A stretch of DNA of 64,000 nucleotides from Dillenia suffruticosa. Lineage: Eukaryota; Streptophyta; Magnoliopsida; Dilleniales; Dilleniaceae. The notes under the pieces were generated by a model, which saw only the letters and a program-made list of their open reading frames with translations, was not told the DNA's origin and did no database searches. The stretch is from assembly GCA_033439265.1 (NCBI GenBank), contig JAVTVX010000024.1, forward strand, positions 20,692,501 through 20,756,500. The letters are read 5' to 3'. This document shows, piece after piece, positions 11,460 to 22,139 of this stretch. The translations under genes and the position numbers were made by a program. The first letter of the stretch is position 1. Every line of letters begins with the position of its first letter.

Positions 11460-11648
11460 AAATATAATAAAATATATATATATATATAAATAAAAACAAA
11501 ATAAAAATAAAAATAAAAATAAATTAATAGATAAATATTTAAAATATATTGATTTAATTTGTGTAAATTCTTTTACGCCATCCATTCTATTCAAAATAAT
11601 TTTCTCTTCTCAATATTTAATTTTTATATCTTTACGAATAAGTTACAT

Positions 11649-11876
11649 TCAAGTTTTTAACGGTTTATTTTTATGTTTTACTATAACTCCTATATTTAAG
11701 TTCTCGATTCTCTTAATCGGTATATTTTTGGGTTTTCTTTGCACATGCTCGAACCATCTCAAACGACACTCGCGCATTTTATCCACAATTGAACTAACAC
11801 CCAACTTATTACGAATATTTTCATTTCTAATTTTATCTTTTCTAGTTTTTCCACACATCCACCTAAGTATTCTCAT
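11649..11876 (-). pseudogene. LINE C-terminal domain fragment
   Basis: This 75-codon stretch begins MRILRWMCGKTRKDKIRNE and continues to MRECRLRWFEHVQRKP. It matches the strongly conserved post-RT region of plant RTE LINEs, which is followed by a variable tail. Confidence 0.85.
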
Positions 11877-12279
11877 TTCTTTTATATCTATCTTTTGTTC
11901 TTATTATTGTTTAATAGACCAGTAATTAGTACCATACAATAGTGTAAGTCTAACCGCGATTCTATAGAATTTTCCCTTCAAATATAATGGCATTGTGCGA
12001 TCGTAAAGAATTTCGGATACTTTTCTCCATTTCATTTAACCCGCTTAAATCTTATAATTTACATTTCCATCTATATTATCATTATTTTGAATGATACAAT
12101 CTAAATATTTAAATCGTTCACTTTTAAGTATATTTTGTCTATCTAATCTAATCGTTTTTTTATTATTTTGATAACTATCGCTAAATTTATATCTCATATA
12201 TTCAGTTTTCGATTTACTCAATTTAAACCCTCTGAATTCTAGTGTAAATCTCTATAACTCTAATTTAATACTTACACTC

Positions 12280-12420
12280 TTCTTAATTTTATCAACTAAC
12301 ACTATATTATTTGCGAAAAGTATATACCATAGTATTTCATATTCGATATTTTTTATAATTTTGTCTATCACTATTACAAAGAGAATGAGACTTAATGTCT
12401 AATTTTGATGGAGTCCAATG
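12280..12420 (-). pseudogene. LINE reverse transcriptase active-site region
   Basis: The minus strand encodes a peptide aligning with the RTE motif LFADDIVL, but it reads LFANNIVL; FANN lies at 12307-12318. Both catalytic Asp codons became Asn, again by G-to-A changes on the coding strand. The flanking residues (ILW upstream, VDKIKK downstream) keep the family pattern. Confidence 0.75.
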
Positions 12421-13991
12421 TTAATGAGGAAACTATTACTCAAACCCCCGTAAGTTTTTATGCTGGTTACAACTCCCTTATACATATCTCTAATAAAATT
12501 AATATATTTCAAGAATATTCATTTTTTTATCAGCGCCTACCACAATAAATCTCTATGAATCATATCATATGTTTTTCTAGATCAATCAATATCATATGTA
12601 GATCTCTCTTCTATCTAAATGTTTCCATCAAATATCTTAACAAGTGAATTGTTTTCGTGATAAATTTTCCTAGTATAAATCCAAATTGATTTTGAGATAC
12701 ATTTATCTCAAATTCAATCTATGTTTTATTATTTTCTCTCACAATTTTATGATATGACTCATAAGTTTAATTTCTTTATAATTGAAGGAATCATGTATAT
12801 CTCTTTTATTTTTATATAACGGTACAATTATACTTTTCCTCCATATTTGATTCATTCTCTTAGTTTGTCAAATTTTATTGAAAATATCCGTTAATATTTT
12901 TATACCAAATTCATCAAAATATTTTCACACTTATATAGGAATGCCATCAACTCTTATGACTTTATTATTCTTTATTCTTTTAAAAACTCATTCACTTCAT
13001 GAGAGCGAATTTTACATTTAAAATCTTTATTAATCTTTTTTATAGATATTTCGATATTTTCTATATCTGTTGTACTTTTAACATTAAAGAGATTGTCAAA
13101 ATAATTACGTCAATGTTTTCTTATATTCTCATTTTTTACAAGTATATTATTGGTTCCATTCTTAATGCACCTAACACCATTTAGATTTTTACACTTTCTT
13201 TCCTTTAACTTGATAATTCTGTAAATCTCTCTCTTTTCGTCTTTAATTTCTGATTTCTTGTATAATTCATTATACACTTTGCTTTTTGACTCTTGGATAA
13301 TCTTTTTATCTATTTTTTTATATTTTTATATTTGTCATATGTATCGCTATTATTCTTATTTTTAAAATTCCTATATTATTCTCGTTTGGAACGAATAGCC
13401 GTTTGAATTTCTTCGTTCCACCACTTCTTTGCCTACTGGGATTTGACCCTTAAATACACCAAGAAACTCTTTACCTATACTTATAATATTAATAGATATT
13501 TCTTTTTACATTGTTTCCGAATCATCATTAGTAAACTAATTTGTCACTTAAATTAACTTATCTCTAAAACTAGGGATGTATGCTGAGTTACCACATTCTC
13601 TCCCGATATAACTTACAATCATTCTATCACATCTCTTAGTGAGAAATAAATCTGTTTGGATAGCATTAGAGCCACTTTTATATGTAGCTAAGTGCATTTC
13701 TCTTTTCTTAAAAGTAATGTTTACAACTATTAGATCGAATGTTGTGGCAAACTATAAAATGATACTTCTTGTCTCATTCCGACCACAAAATCCAAAATTT
13801 CAATATATGGTTTCGAATCGTTTGTTCTTCTCTCCTACATGTCCATTTAAGTCTCCTCTAATAAATAGTTTTTCTCTACTAGGTATGATTTGTATAAATT
13901 CATTTAAGTCCTCATAAAATTGTTTTTTATTAATTGTATATATACCTATTTGGGGCGTATACACACTAACTATATTAATTACGCTTTTCCC

Positions 13992-14207
13992 TTATAATAA
14001 TTTGACAAACATAATTTTATCTTCTTTCCTTCTTGCCTCTATTATATCATCTAATAGATTTTTATGTATAATTCTTCCTATCCCATTTTTACTCCTATCC
14101 CTTTCTATGTACCAAAGTTTATGACCATAAGTCTTTACTACTCTAATTTTCTTCTCAACCCACTTAGTTTTTCCAAAACACATGATATGAATTTTTTGTA
14201 TATTCAT
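13992..14207 (-). pseudogene. LINE endonuclease domain fragment
   Basis: A 71-codon open stretch matches the start of the AP-type endonuclease of plant RTE LINEs. The expected QETKW, whose Glu binds the catalytic metal, reads GKTKW here. That is a Glu-to-Lys change which a single G-to-A transition can make, so the nuclease would be inactive. Confidence 0.7.
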
Positions 14208-14505
14208 TATTTTTCCGATCTCTCATAACTTACGGTCAAAGATCCTATATTTCAAGTGGTTAAACAAATCCTATTTTCATGAACTAATTTATTTATCCGT
14301 ACTCTAGGATCCCTTGTTAACTTGTTACTATATCCGGAATCTGATGTAACGCGTCACTGAGGGAAAAATGCCTCAAAAGTATTTATATATTTGCCTCTCA
14401 TTTTTTCAATTGACAAAAAATTTTATATTAATTGTTGGCCTACCGCAACCCTACTCATTTACCTAGACTTAGCACCGGCCGAGGTGGAGTTCTTAAAATA
14501 TTGAT

Positions 14506-14700
14506 ATACAAAAACGAATTAGGTGAAAAGATATATAGTAATAGTAAATGAATACATAAATAAATAAATAGATATGTAATAAAATGATATATATATCTAT
14601 AATAATAAATTAATAGATTTTATATTAAAATTATACTGTTATGAGTTTAAAATATTTTAAATTTTAATAATTTTAAATTCATAATAATATTTGTTATATT
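14506..14700. other. AT-rich flank of the LINE
   Basis: Simple AT-rich DNA between the LINE 5' end and the trinucleotide-rich stretch. Nothing recognised. Confidence 0.4.
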
Positions 14701-14880
14701 AATAATACTAGTAATACTATTAGTAGTAATAATACTAGTAATACTATTAGTAGTATTAATACTAATAATAGTAATATTAGTATTATTAATGGTAATGCTA
14801 GTGGTAGTAATGAAATAATAATAATAATAGTCACAATAATAACTATAATTATATATTATTAAAAAAATAATAATAGTAAT
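14701..14880. repeat. Degenerate AAT/AGT trinucleotide tract
   Basis: The tract is built of TAATAC, TAGTAA and TATTAG blocks, with a local duplication of a unit like AATACTAGTAATACTATTAG. It ends in (AATA)/(AATAAT) runs. Confidence 0.8.
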
Positions 14881-14929
14881 AAAAGTAAATGTTGTTATTC
14901 AACAAAGGGCAGAAGAAAGTGGAGAGAGT

Positions 14930-16050
14930 TTTGATGGTTTCGGCTGAGATATGATAGAAGGGTGGCACGGGCCTTCACACGCAGCTTGGGTCGCGACTCG
15001 GGTCGGGACACAGGTCGGACTCGGATCCGAGTCAACTCAACCCGGAACCCGACCTTGATATTCATGCGCCTCACTCACACATGAGCTTCATGCACTAATC
15101 CCACTACGTGTCATGCGCCTCTTCGCAGATGTACTCCATGCGCCTACAGGTCTGGGTCGGTTCTTCCTCTCCCGATGGACCTACAACCGGGTCGTCTTGA
15201 ACCGGTTGCCACAAAATGCTTTTTTATGCTGTTTTGCGCATTGTTTTCACTGGAAAATTCTAATTAATCATCCTCCAACCATTTTTGAGTCGATTTTAGT
15301 AGGATTTAAACCATAAATTTGGCGAATTGTATAACATTTATCACGACCCCTCACGGTCATTTTGAAAATCTCAGTTTTTGACAATAACAGTTGCAATTGA
15401 TCATTCAAATCGATAGATCTGAGTGCCATGAACACATCTAGACAATTTGCATACATCAGTTTGTCTTTTAACTCAACAGATCTAATGTTTTAAGTACGTT
15501 CGAAAAATTCGATCAAACTTTTCATGATCTTAATGTATTTAAAAAATTTAACAAAAATTATTTTCATAATTTTTGAGCCATGGATATTCTTGTTGTATTC
15601 TCGGATTCATTTTCGGTTCATGAAATTCATTTGTGATTTGAACTCTAAATTTTATACCCTACACATTTTGTATCCGAAAAAAATTCAAAATTTTTTTTAA
15701 TAAATCTAACTCGCTTTGACACCAAAGTTAGATTTATTCACATGTATTGGAAGTGTAGTAAATCATAAAAATTAAATAGTTTGGAATTTTTTGATAAACA
15801 TATCGATGTGTAGGTTTCCAAAAAATCACTAAATTGCAAATCGCAAAATCCATCATTCTAAACTTTCAGTCAGGATGGTGATTATGAGATCGAACTACCA
15901 CTACAAATTCACAATATTTAAACCCAAAATTCGGTAAATCCAATATGACGTGATAAATTTTTTGACTCGAAAATTTCTCAATTTTTCAATATTTTGCACT
16001 TTAGAGAATTAATCTTTCTTACTTTTATCTAGTAATGAACACACTCTCTT
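14930..16050. other. Unclassified repeat-like sequence, possible LTR remnant
   Basis: A GC-rich patch (14985-15060) is built from GGGTCG, GACTCGG and CAACCCGG motifs in an otherwise AT-rich region. Long AT-rich non-coding sequence follows, including GAAATTCA/AATTTTT stretches. The patchwork resembles the LTR or leader of a copia element on the minus strand. No ends, primer-binding site or protein motif could be assigned, so this is a guess. Confidence 0.25.
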
Positions 16051-16109
16051 GTTCATCCATAAAACTCAGATTACTTCACCCAAAATACGTTAAATGATAG
16101 TGCAGAGAT

Positions 16110-16167
16110 ATTTTGGAGATAGCGGAGGGAATGGGGATAATAGGATTTAACCTATTATCTCCAAAAT
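16110..16167. repeat. Two overlapping inverted repeats
   Basis: ATTTTGGAGATA at 16110-16121 is the exact reverse complement of TATCTCCAAAAT at 16156-16167. Nested inside, GGGGATAATAGG at 16133-16144 pairs with CCTATTATCTCC at 16151-16162 with one mismatch and a 6-base loop. The two hairpins share the right arm and exclude each other. Function unknown. Confidence 0.7.
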
Positions 16168-17354
16168 CAAATTTTTTTTTTTTAACCTTTGGTAAAATTC
16201 CTCTACATGGGCATCTTTATCGACACTTTCTATCAAAGTCCAAATCCAATGGCTTTGAGAAAAATTGTCGCACGGGTAATTTTTTTCCCCAAACTACACC
16301 TTGTAATTCAAACAGACTATTCCAGCACACTCTTTCCCGGATTTGAAAATATACCAAGTAAAGAAAAATGGAAGGATTAAATAACCAACACAAGTTTATT
16401 TGGAACTCTTCTGAATATTTGCATATTTCTCAAAGTACAAGGAATACCAAGCACGCTTATAAGCAACTAGTTTCCACATTTTTGGCCAAGGAAAAATACC
16501 TGCCATCCAAGGATCCAAGGATCCAAGGATCTCTATAGTGCTATTTATAAGTATGCAAGTGACATTTGTAGTTTACATCCTAAAATGACACAATTCAAAT
16601 TACAAGAGATACAGATAATTGAAAAAATTCCATAAGCGTGAATTCAGACTTCAGTTACAAGTGTCCTTTGAACGAACCACAAGACAAGGGTAACCCTTCA
16701 CACTTGTCCGCCTAGTCTCCCAACACATGTTGGCCAACATATAGCATACACAGTCAATTCCAAATAATGTCCATTGCTGCACCAAAATCCATTTTCTGTT
16801 GTCAAGCCATCAAGCCAACCAGCTATCAACACCGGCCAACAACACATGCGCCAATTTTAGTCATATGTTTAACAGAATCTCGTCTTTCAATCCAAAGGGG
16901 AAAGATAATGTTTTCTACAGACTTTAGGTGAGGTAGCACTTTCATAAGAGCTTCTAAACTTTGAACAGATAAAAAGTGCTCATCCAGTGTACAAAATATT
17001 CCCGATTTAGTGTTGGGTTAAGGGATGGGCGTTTATGTATACAGCCTTCCCCTCGCTCTTTCATACTATCATGTTTATGATCAAAGTAACCTTGAAGGTC
17101 TTGCATAGGTTAGTTGTGCTCATTTTTTGTGACTTTTTGGATTTAAAATTTTAAGTTTGGAAAGATAAGATGATTAGAATGTTGTTTGCCCTTATACTAA
17201 GCAAATTCATGATGAAGTTTTGATCATTTTAGCCGGCACGTATCTTATACGTCTCATTTGACTACTGAGTGGTGGTTCTCATATTTTTGTTTTAGATATA
17301 GAATATTTATGGAGGATGGCATGCTTTCGTTGAGCATTTGTCAAATACCTTGTA
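16168..17354. other. Unassigned sequence upstream of the peptidase relic
   Basis: No coding match. It contains three copies of ATCCAAGG at 16505-16530. Earlier exons of the oligopeptidase B-like gene would be expected here, but the serine nucleophile exon (GxSxGG) was not found. Confidence 0.4.
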
Positions 17355-19115
17355 TTCTATATGATATAAATCCTGCTTCCCATGACAGATCCACACGTTA
17401 TGTACTTAGAACCTGCCAAATTTGTTGCAAATCTAAGGGATTTAATGATCGATGATAGTTTGCTACTGTTTGTGAACTAGGAGCTGGACATTTCTCGAAG
17501 TTTGGAAGGTAATTCTCCCTTCATATTGTTTGTAATTTAAAGAAAGTTACTTCCTTTCTAGTCAATTTGAAGGGTTCGGGCGCATAGAAATGGGACCTAA
17601 ATTATTTAATTTATCTGCATTGCAATCTGAAAGGACTCTTTAAGTCATGTGAATCTACTTTTTTTTTAATACACAAAAAAAGGGAAACTGTTTTCTGTCC
17701 CTGTAGCTATAGGTGTATCATACTGGTGATTATCTATGCCTATAAGTTTTTTTGGGTCCTTCAACTAGGTCATTTTGTTTAAGGGCAACACTCCGAGCAT
17801 TAGTAAATCCAGCCAGGTTCGTCATTATATAAAAGTGGAACATAGAGTTTGGAAGTAGCCTTGTTAGATTTAGTATTTTTTAAGAGTTTATTGGAGTTTG
17901 AAGAAGTGTTAGCCCCTCAGTTTTATGATTTTAGGTGGAGCTAGTTTCAGGGTGTACATGCTGTTTTTTTAGTGTTTTATGCATTTCATTATCTGCACTA
18001 TCTTCTCTTTATTTCAATATCTTCTCCTTTGCATAATTAGGAAGGAATAATAATCAACTACAGCTGATACAATTTTGGCGAAGGCTACTTCACCAAAGAA
18101 TGAGTTTAAGTAGGGAGCAGGAAAAATATCATACTTAGGAAAAACAAAAGAACAAAGAAGAAGAAGATTCCTTGCTCAAGGAGCGATTAGGAGCATTACA
18201 AAGCGCAACTTGTTGCTGTTGACCTCAGAAAAGATAACACATTAAAAAGATTAAGGAGGTAAACCATGCCTGGCCGAACAAGCCACAAGATTTTCTATAG
18301 GAACATAAATGGGGCAGGACAGGCAGATTTTGGCACCAAGGTCTGAACCCCTACTTAGAACCACATACCTGCCTGTCCAGCATTGGATGAAAATGTCCCT
18401 TTTGCTACCTGGTAGACCAAATTTAGTTCTTCGCAGTTTACCTCCCTTTACCTAAATTTAAGTCAGACTTTGTACAAATATTTGCTTAATTTAACATATA
18501 TTAAAGGATAAAAAAGAAGATATAAGCTTGTAAATGTATTTTAAGATTAAAAAGATGAAAGAACCAATAAAAGAGGGGCAGAGATACACTTCCTCCATAG
18601 TTTCATGTCTCCACAAGAGATTTTCGTAGTAACATTCATGTCCAACCCCTCCAATCATTAATTCCAAATGCCCTTCCCTGATGGGGTGGGATTGGGCAGG
18701 TTGTCCTATACCCCACCCTACCGACCTCCCTAATTCATGATAATGCTACATGGGCCTTCTCATTTGCTGGCATTGACGATCAAGATAGTAGATGCAAGGA
18801 ACATTTTCCTTGAGTAATTTGTGTTAGAATTGTACTTCGAAACAAATATTGATTAAAGTCTCAGAAGGACACTACTACATGGTACATATTCCATTACCAT
18901 CTTGGAATCATATTCGTAAGTTGGTTTTGTTGAGACAATGAAAATGTTTCTGGTTTAATATCTAAATGTAAAAGGTATGCCGCATGCCTTTGTTAGTAAT
19001 GTGGTGTAATTTTGTTTGGTGCAGGTTTGAGAAGCTTCAGGAAGAAGCCTTCATGTATACTTTTATATTGAAGGCTCTAGACATGATGACTTCTATTGAA
19101 TCGGCGGACAAATGA
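17355..19115 (+). pseudogene. Oligopeptidase B-like serine peptidase (prolyl oligopeptidase family, S9), 3'-terminal relic
   Basis: Two exons match the last part of plant oligopeptidase B/protease II-like proteins. Exon 1 (to 17508) reads DPHVMYLEPAKFVANLRDL and, after a frame change, CELGAGHFSKFGR, in which His is the third member of the catalytic Ser-Asp-His triad. Exon 2 (19025-19115) reads RFEKLQEEAFMYTFILKAL and ends at TGA 19113-19115. The intron is GT-AG and splits the Arg codon exactly where the peptide joins. A small deletion (probably 4 nt) near 17471 shifts the frame in front of CELGAGH, and the segment before DPHVMY (ILYDINPASHD) is also altered. The beta-propeller and the Ser nucleophile exons are absent. 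It is a truncated gene copy that kept its intron, so it came by DNA duplication rather than retroposition. Confidence 0.7.
17509..19024 (+). other. Intron of the peptidase relic (1.5 kb)
   Basis: GT at 17509 and AG at 19023-19024. No protein-coding segment was recognised inside, and no clear transposon ends were seen. Confidence 0.55.
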
Positions 19116-19375
19116 TGTGTGCAAGCACCACATAATGCTCTCTCGGATGTAAGGGAGAAAGACTAGGATTTCAAATTAACTTCAAGGTGAAGTTTCACAT
19201 TAATGTTGCTATATTTAACAGTGTTACTAGTTTAATTATTATGAGAAAGTTTCCAGTGCCATGCCCAAACACCATAGTCTTCCATGTAGCAAGCCTGACA
19301 AGGAACATGAGCCCTTAAATCTAAGCAGTTTATCAAGGAAAAAGTGATAATCAGTCAACTGCCTATGCTTTTAAA
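19116..19375. other. Short spacer between two convergent gene relics
   Basis: The peptidase relic (plus) and the membrane-protein relic (minus) converge here with about 260 bp between their stop codons. Confidence 0.5.
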
Positions 19376-20687
19376 TCAACTCAATAATTTTTCCGTGAAT
19401 ATGGGAATATGTACGCCCCACCAACATAAGCTCTTGTGAGAAGTAAATTTAGCAAATTTCATGTGCCAAGAGCTGGCCAAGGTGCATGCCTTTCTCAGCA
19501 CATTAAGAGAAATCAAAGATAATATGCATCCTAAAGCCACTTTCTTCATCCACTTAGAATGATATACTATCTCTGGTGGCAGAGAGGGTACTCTAGCATC
19601 ATATACATAAAATATACCATTAAGGATATCTACCCTAAACATTCCATCACTACCTTCACACATTATTGCTTTCTGGAGCTGCGTGATGTTGTTCTCTAAG
19701 TCTGCTTGAACTAATGATTTTCCAACCATTCTAAAAGAGAGAGTGATTGCAACTACAAATGTGGTTGTAGACCAACCTCTATGGTGCAAGTAGAAGATTG
19801 ATTTCCCTCCCACTGCCAAGAAATCTTTCCTGCAAATGCACAACTTACACTCCCCTGAAAAGGTAGAGAATAGGAAAGCATCCAAGCTTGTATAGAATGG
19901 CAAGATTATGAAATCTAGGTAATGGCTCGCATGCATTATTCTTGATACCTCGGAGAATGTTGCAATATTATACTTCACATGATTTAATTTGTGGTGGGAC
20001 GATCAAGATGATGATTCAAAGGCAAGAGAAGAAATTTGAAGCAGCTAGAGAATTGCAGGTCCTAATGTAGCTAGTGGAAATAGTGTGGATCCAATGTCCA
20101 TTTGCTAGGACTAAAAGAGTTATTAGAAGAAAAAATGGACCTGATGCTGATACCAAATAGTGTCTTCCTGATGATGTTGATCTAGAAGGAGAGTAGCTAC
20201 TTCTTAGAATCTCCCTTATTGTAATGAACAAAGTTGTTACGTACGAAGCTAGAATGAAGAGAAGTGCTAAAATATCTATGGCTGGTGTGTAACTCCCAGA
20301 AGAGTATGCGGTGTCACGGTAGTAATGATGAGGGCAGTAAAAGGGATCCAACGTTTCTTCCTCTTGCCATCTGATGCATTTGAAGAATGTGCTTTCAATG
20401 ACATTGTAATCCACTCCCTTCCCGTTCATAATTGATTCTTTTTTTTTTATGTACAACTGAAGGAAGGAAATGAGATCATTGACATCAGACAAGGAATTCA
20501 AAATATAAAATGGGTCAACTCTTCTCCGACGTCCAACTACGCAATGGAATTTGGATCGAATGCTCGATTGAATCACGTGCTCTTTTGGTTTGCGTGGAAT
20601 CACAAAACGGAAACCACACACGATCCATAACCCAAGTCCTTTTGATGATTTTCTTACAAAGAGTTCTGACAGAGAACGATTTTTGTA
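19376..20687 (-). pseudogene. Broken gene for a multi-pass membrane protein of unknown function
   Basis: The minus strand holds one long exon. A T-rich acceptor, TTCTCTTTTAG (AG at 20689-20688), precedes an open frame that begins with a stretch containing RSLSELFVRKSSKGLGLW, then VIPRKPKEHVIQSSI, GRRRRVDPFYILNSLSDVND and DPFYCPHHYY. Hydrophobic segments follow: IDILALLFILASYVTTLFI, a PFFLLITLLVLANG segment, and after the damaged middle YLDFIILPFYTSLDAFLF, STTTFVVAITLSF and a VALGCILSLISLNVL segment. A C-rich loop (CKLCICRKD) lies between. The frame is broken once near 20070 (a one-base shift) with in-frame stops at about 20050 and 20010; the rest, to 19376, continues the same protein. I recall similar uncharacterised plant membrane proteins but cannot name the family. 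Upstream exons were not found; an AAGCTT-rich array abuts the exon. Confidence 0.55.
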
Positions 20688-20809
20688 CTAAAAGAGAAAA
20701 GACTCGTAGGCTCTATTTTAAGCTCGAGAGCTCTTTCTCACTTTCTCCTCTCCTTTTTCTCTCAATCTCATTGTCTCAAGTTCTTTCTGAAGTTCTCTTT
20801 CAAGTTCTT

Positions 20810-21200
20810 ACTTCTAAGCTTCCCTTGAAGCTTATATTTATAGACTTCTGAGGCTTCTCTCAGAAGCCACCTGAAACTTCTCTTAGAAGTGAAGCTTACT
20901 TTATAAACTTAATAAAGCTTCTCTTGGAAGCTACTTGAAGCTTCTCTTAGAAGCTATCCCTGAAGCTTTTCTTAGAAGCTTTTTGAAGCTTCTCTTGGAA
21001 GCTACTTGAGGATTCTCTAAGAAGCCATCCTAAAGCTTCCTCTATAAGCTTTATCTCGGGATACGCACAAAGCTTCTCTTGTAAGCTTTATCTTGGAATG
21101 CACGTAAAGCTTCTCTTGTAAGTTTCATCTTGTAATGCACACAAAGCTTCACTTGTAAGCTTCTCGAGGCTTCCATAGAAAGCTTCCAAATGGGGCAGTG
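20810..21200. repeat. Degenerate tandem array built on AAGCTTCTCTTGGAAGC
   Basis: About sixteen AAGCTT (HindIII) sites occur in under 400 bp. Each is followed by TCTCTTAGAAGC-, TCTCTTGGAAGC- or TCTCTTGTAAGC-like sequence, so short units are themselves imperfect palindromes. Spacing is irregular (roughly 18-45 bp). It stands between the membrane-protein relic and a copia relic and may belong to the LTR or 3' region of the latter. Confidence 0.75.
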
Positions 21201-22139
21201 GAGGAGGAAGTAGGTCAGTCTTAGATTGACGCATCATGGGTGTAAGTTTAACCCAACTCATTGCTAAAACTTTCAACATCTGTCACACGCACATGATTGG
21301 ACCAACCCATCTAAGCTTTCCTAAGATTCAGCTTTACAAAATCATCGTTTTCATACAAGAAAATAGGTCGTGCGACTTATGAGCACACCATCTGCACTTG
21401 GGAGCCTAAGCTATGCACCTGTTAGGGTTAACATAGCGGCTACAACCCAGAAAAAATTAAACAAAATATCTTTGTGGCTTGTTGTGCCCCAGATTCATTT
21501 TGTTACACCATCAAAGTATACCCAATCTCTCAAGGGTCATACTTGATCTTGACTTTTCATCATACATTCACAATTATGTCTCAACTCCCGAAAATAAACA
21601 TAATTGATCGACTAGTGAATATATATGAAAGGTGTAATCAAAATAGTTTTCCTTTCCGCCTTCAATGATAAACAAATTGCTTTCCCAGCACGTCTTGGAA
21701 GATCAAATCAAATATGATCATAAGAAACATGCCAAAGTACTAAATATCTATACATTATCTTATAACATTGTCAAAAGTCACATAGGGTACCATTGAAGGA
21801 ACTCATACAATGAGGAGGCAGAGATTTTAATAATAAAAAACTCACTCACTTTCCTTTGTTGGTCATCTGTAGCACATGTTGTATGAAACATATATTAGGG
21901 TGGAAAAACTCTATGTATCTCTTGTATAAGAGCGTATGTTTTTTCCTTTAATAAAACCATCATACGGATCTTCGCTCAAATGCTATCACATAAGCGTTTA
22001 GCCCGAGTTTTCAATGGCTCGCTATCCAAAGTGCTTCATTAGAAACTCGCATCCGGCTTTTAACCAATCTTACATGATTGTGGGCCATCATATTTGGTCT
22101 GTTAATCGACCTTATCTTGACTTATATCAAGACGACTTT
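21201..22139. other. Unassigned, perhaps the 3' flank or LTR of the copia relic
   Basis: No protein match. Position just past the RNase H end of the copia relic (minus strand) is where its 3'UTR and LTR should be, but no TG...CA ends or polypurine tract could be identified. Confidence 0.35.

Larger units (their letters stand above)
11460..14505 (-). mobile_element. RTE-clade LINE, nearly full length, dead
   Basis: A non-LTR retrotransposon read on the minus strand. Near 14207-13992 an AP endonuclease domain is visible (TKW, then a GHKLWYIERDRSKNGIGRII-like stretch, then RRKEDKIMFVKL). Around 12420-12280 lies the reverse transcriptase core (a LHQN.TLSLILFVIVID-like stretch, then LFANNIVLVDKIKK). 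At 11876-11649 is the typical end of plant RTE proteins (MRILRWMCG.TRKDKIRNE, then LRWFEHVQR). The upstream end near 14480-14505 has the leader seen in plant RTE elements, and the downstream end runs into TTTTTA-type repeats near 11480-11525. The frame is broken by many stops and frameshifts, and both catalytic centres have lost key acidic residues. Confidence 0.85.

Noticed and set aside
14985-15060. CpG island promoter of a gene
   Set aside because: No gene follows on either strand, and plant promoters do not generally use CpG islands. An LTR remnant is more plausible.
15268-15456. A 62-codon minus-strand open frame (MYANCLDVFMALRSIDLNDQ...)
   Set aside because: It lies in non-coding, repeat-like DNA and has no recognised motif.
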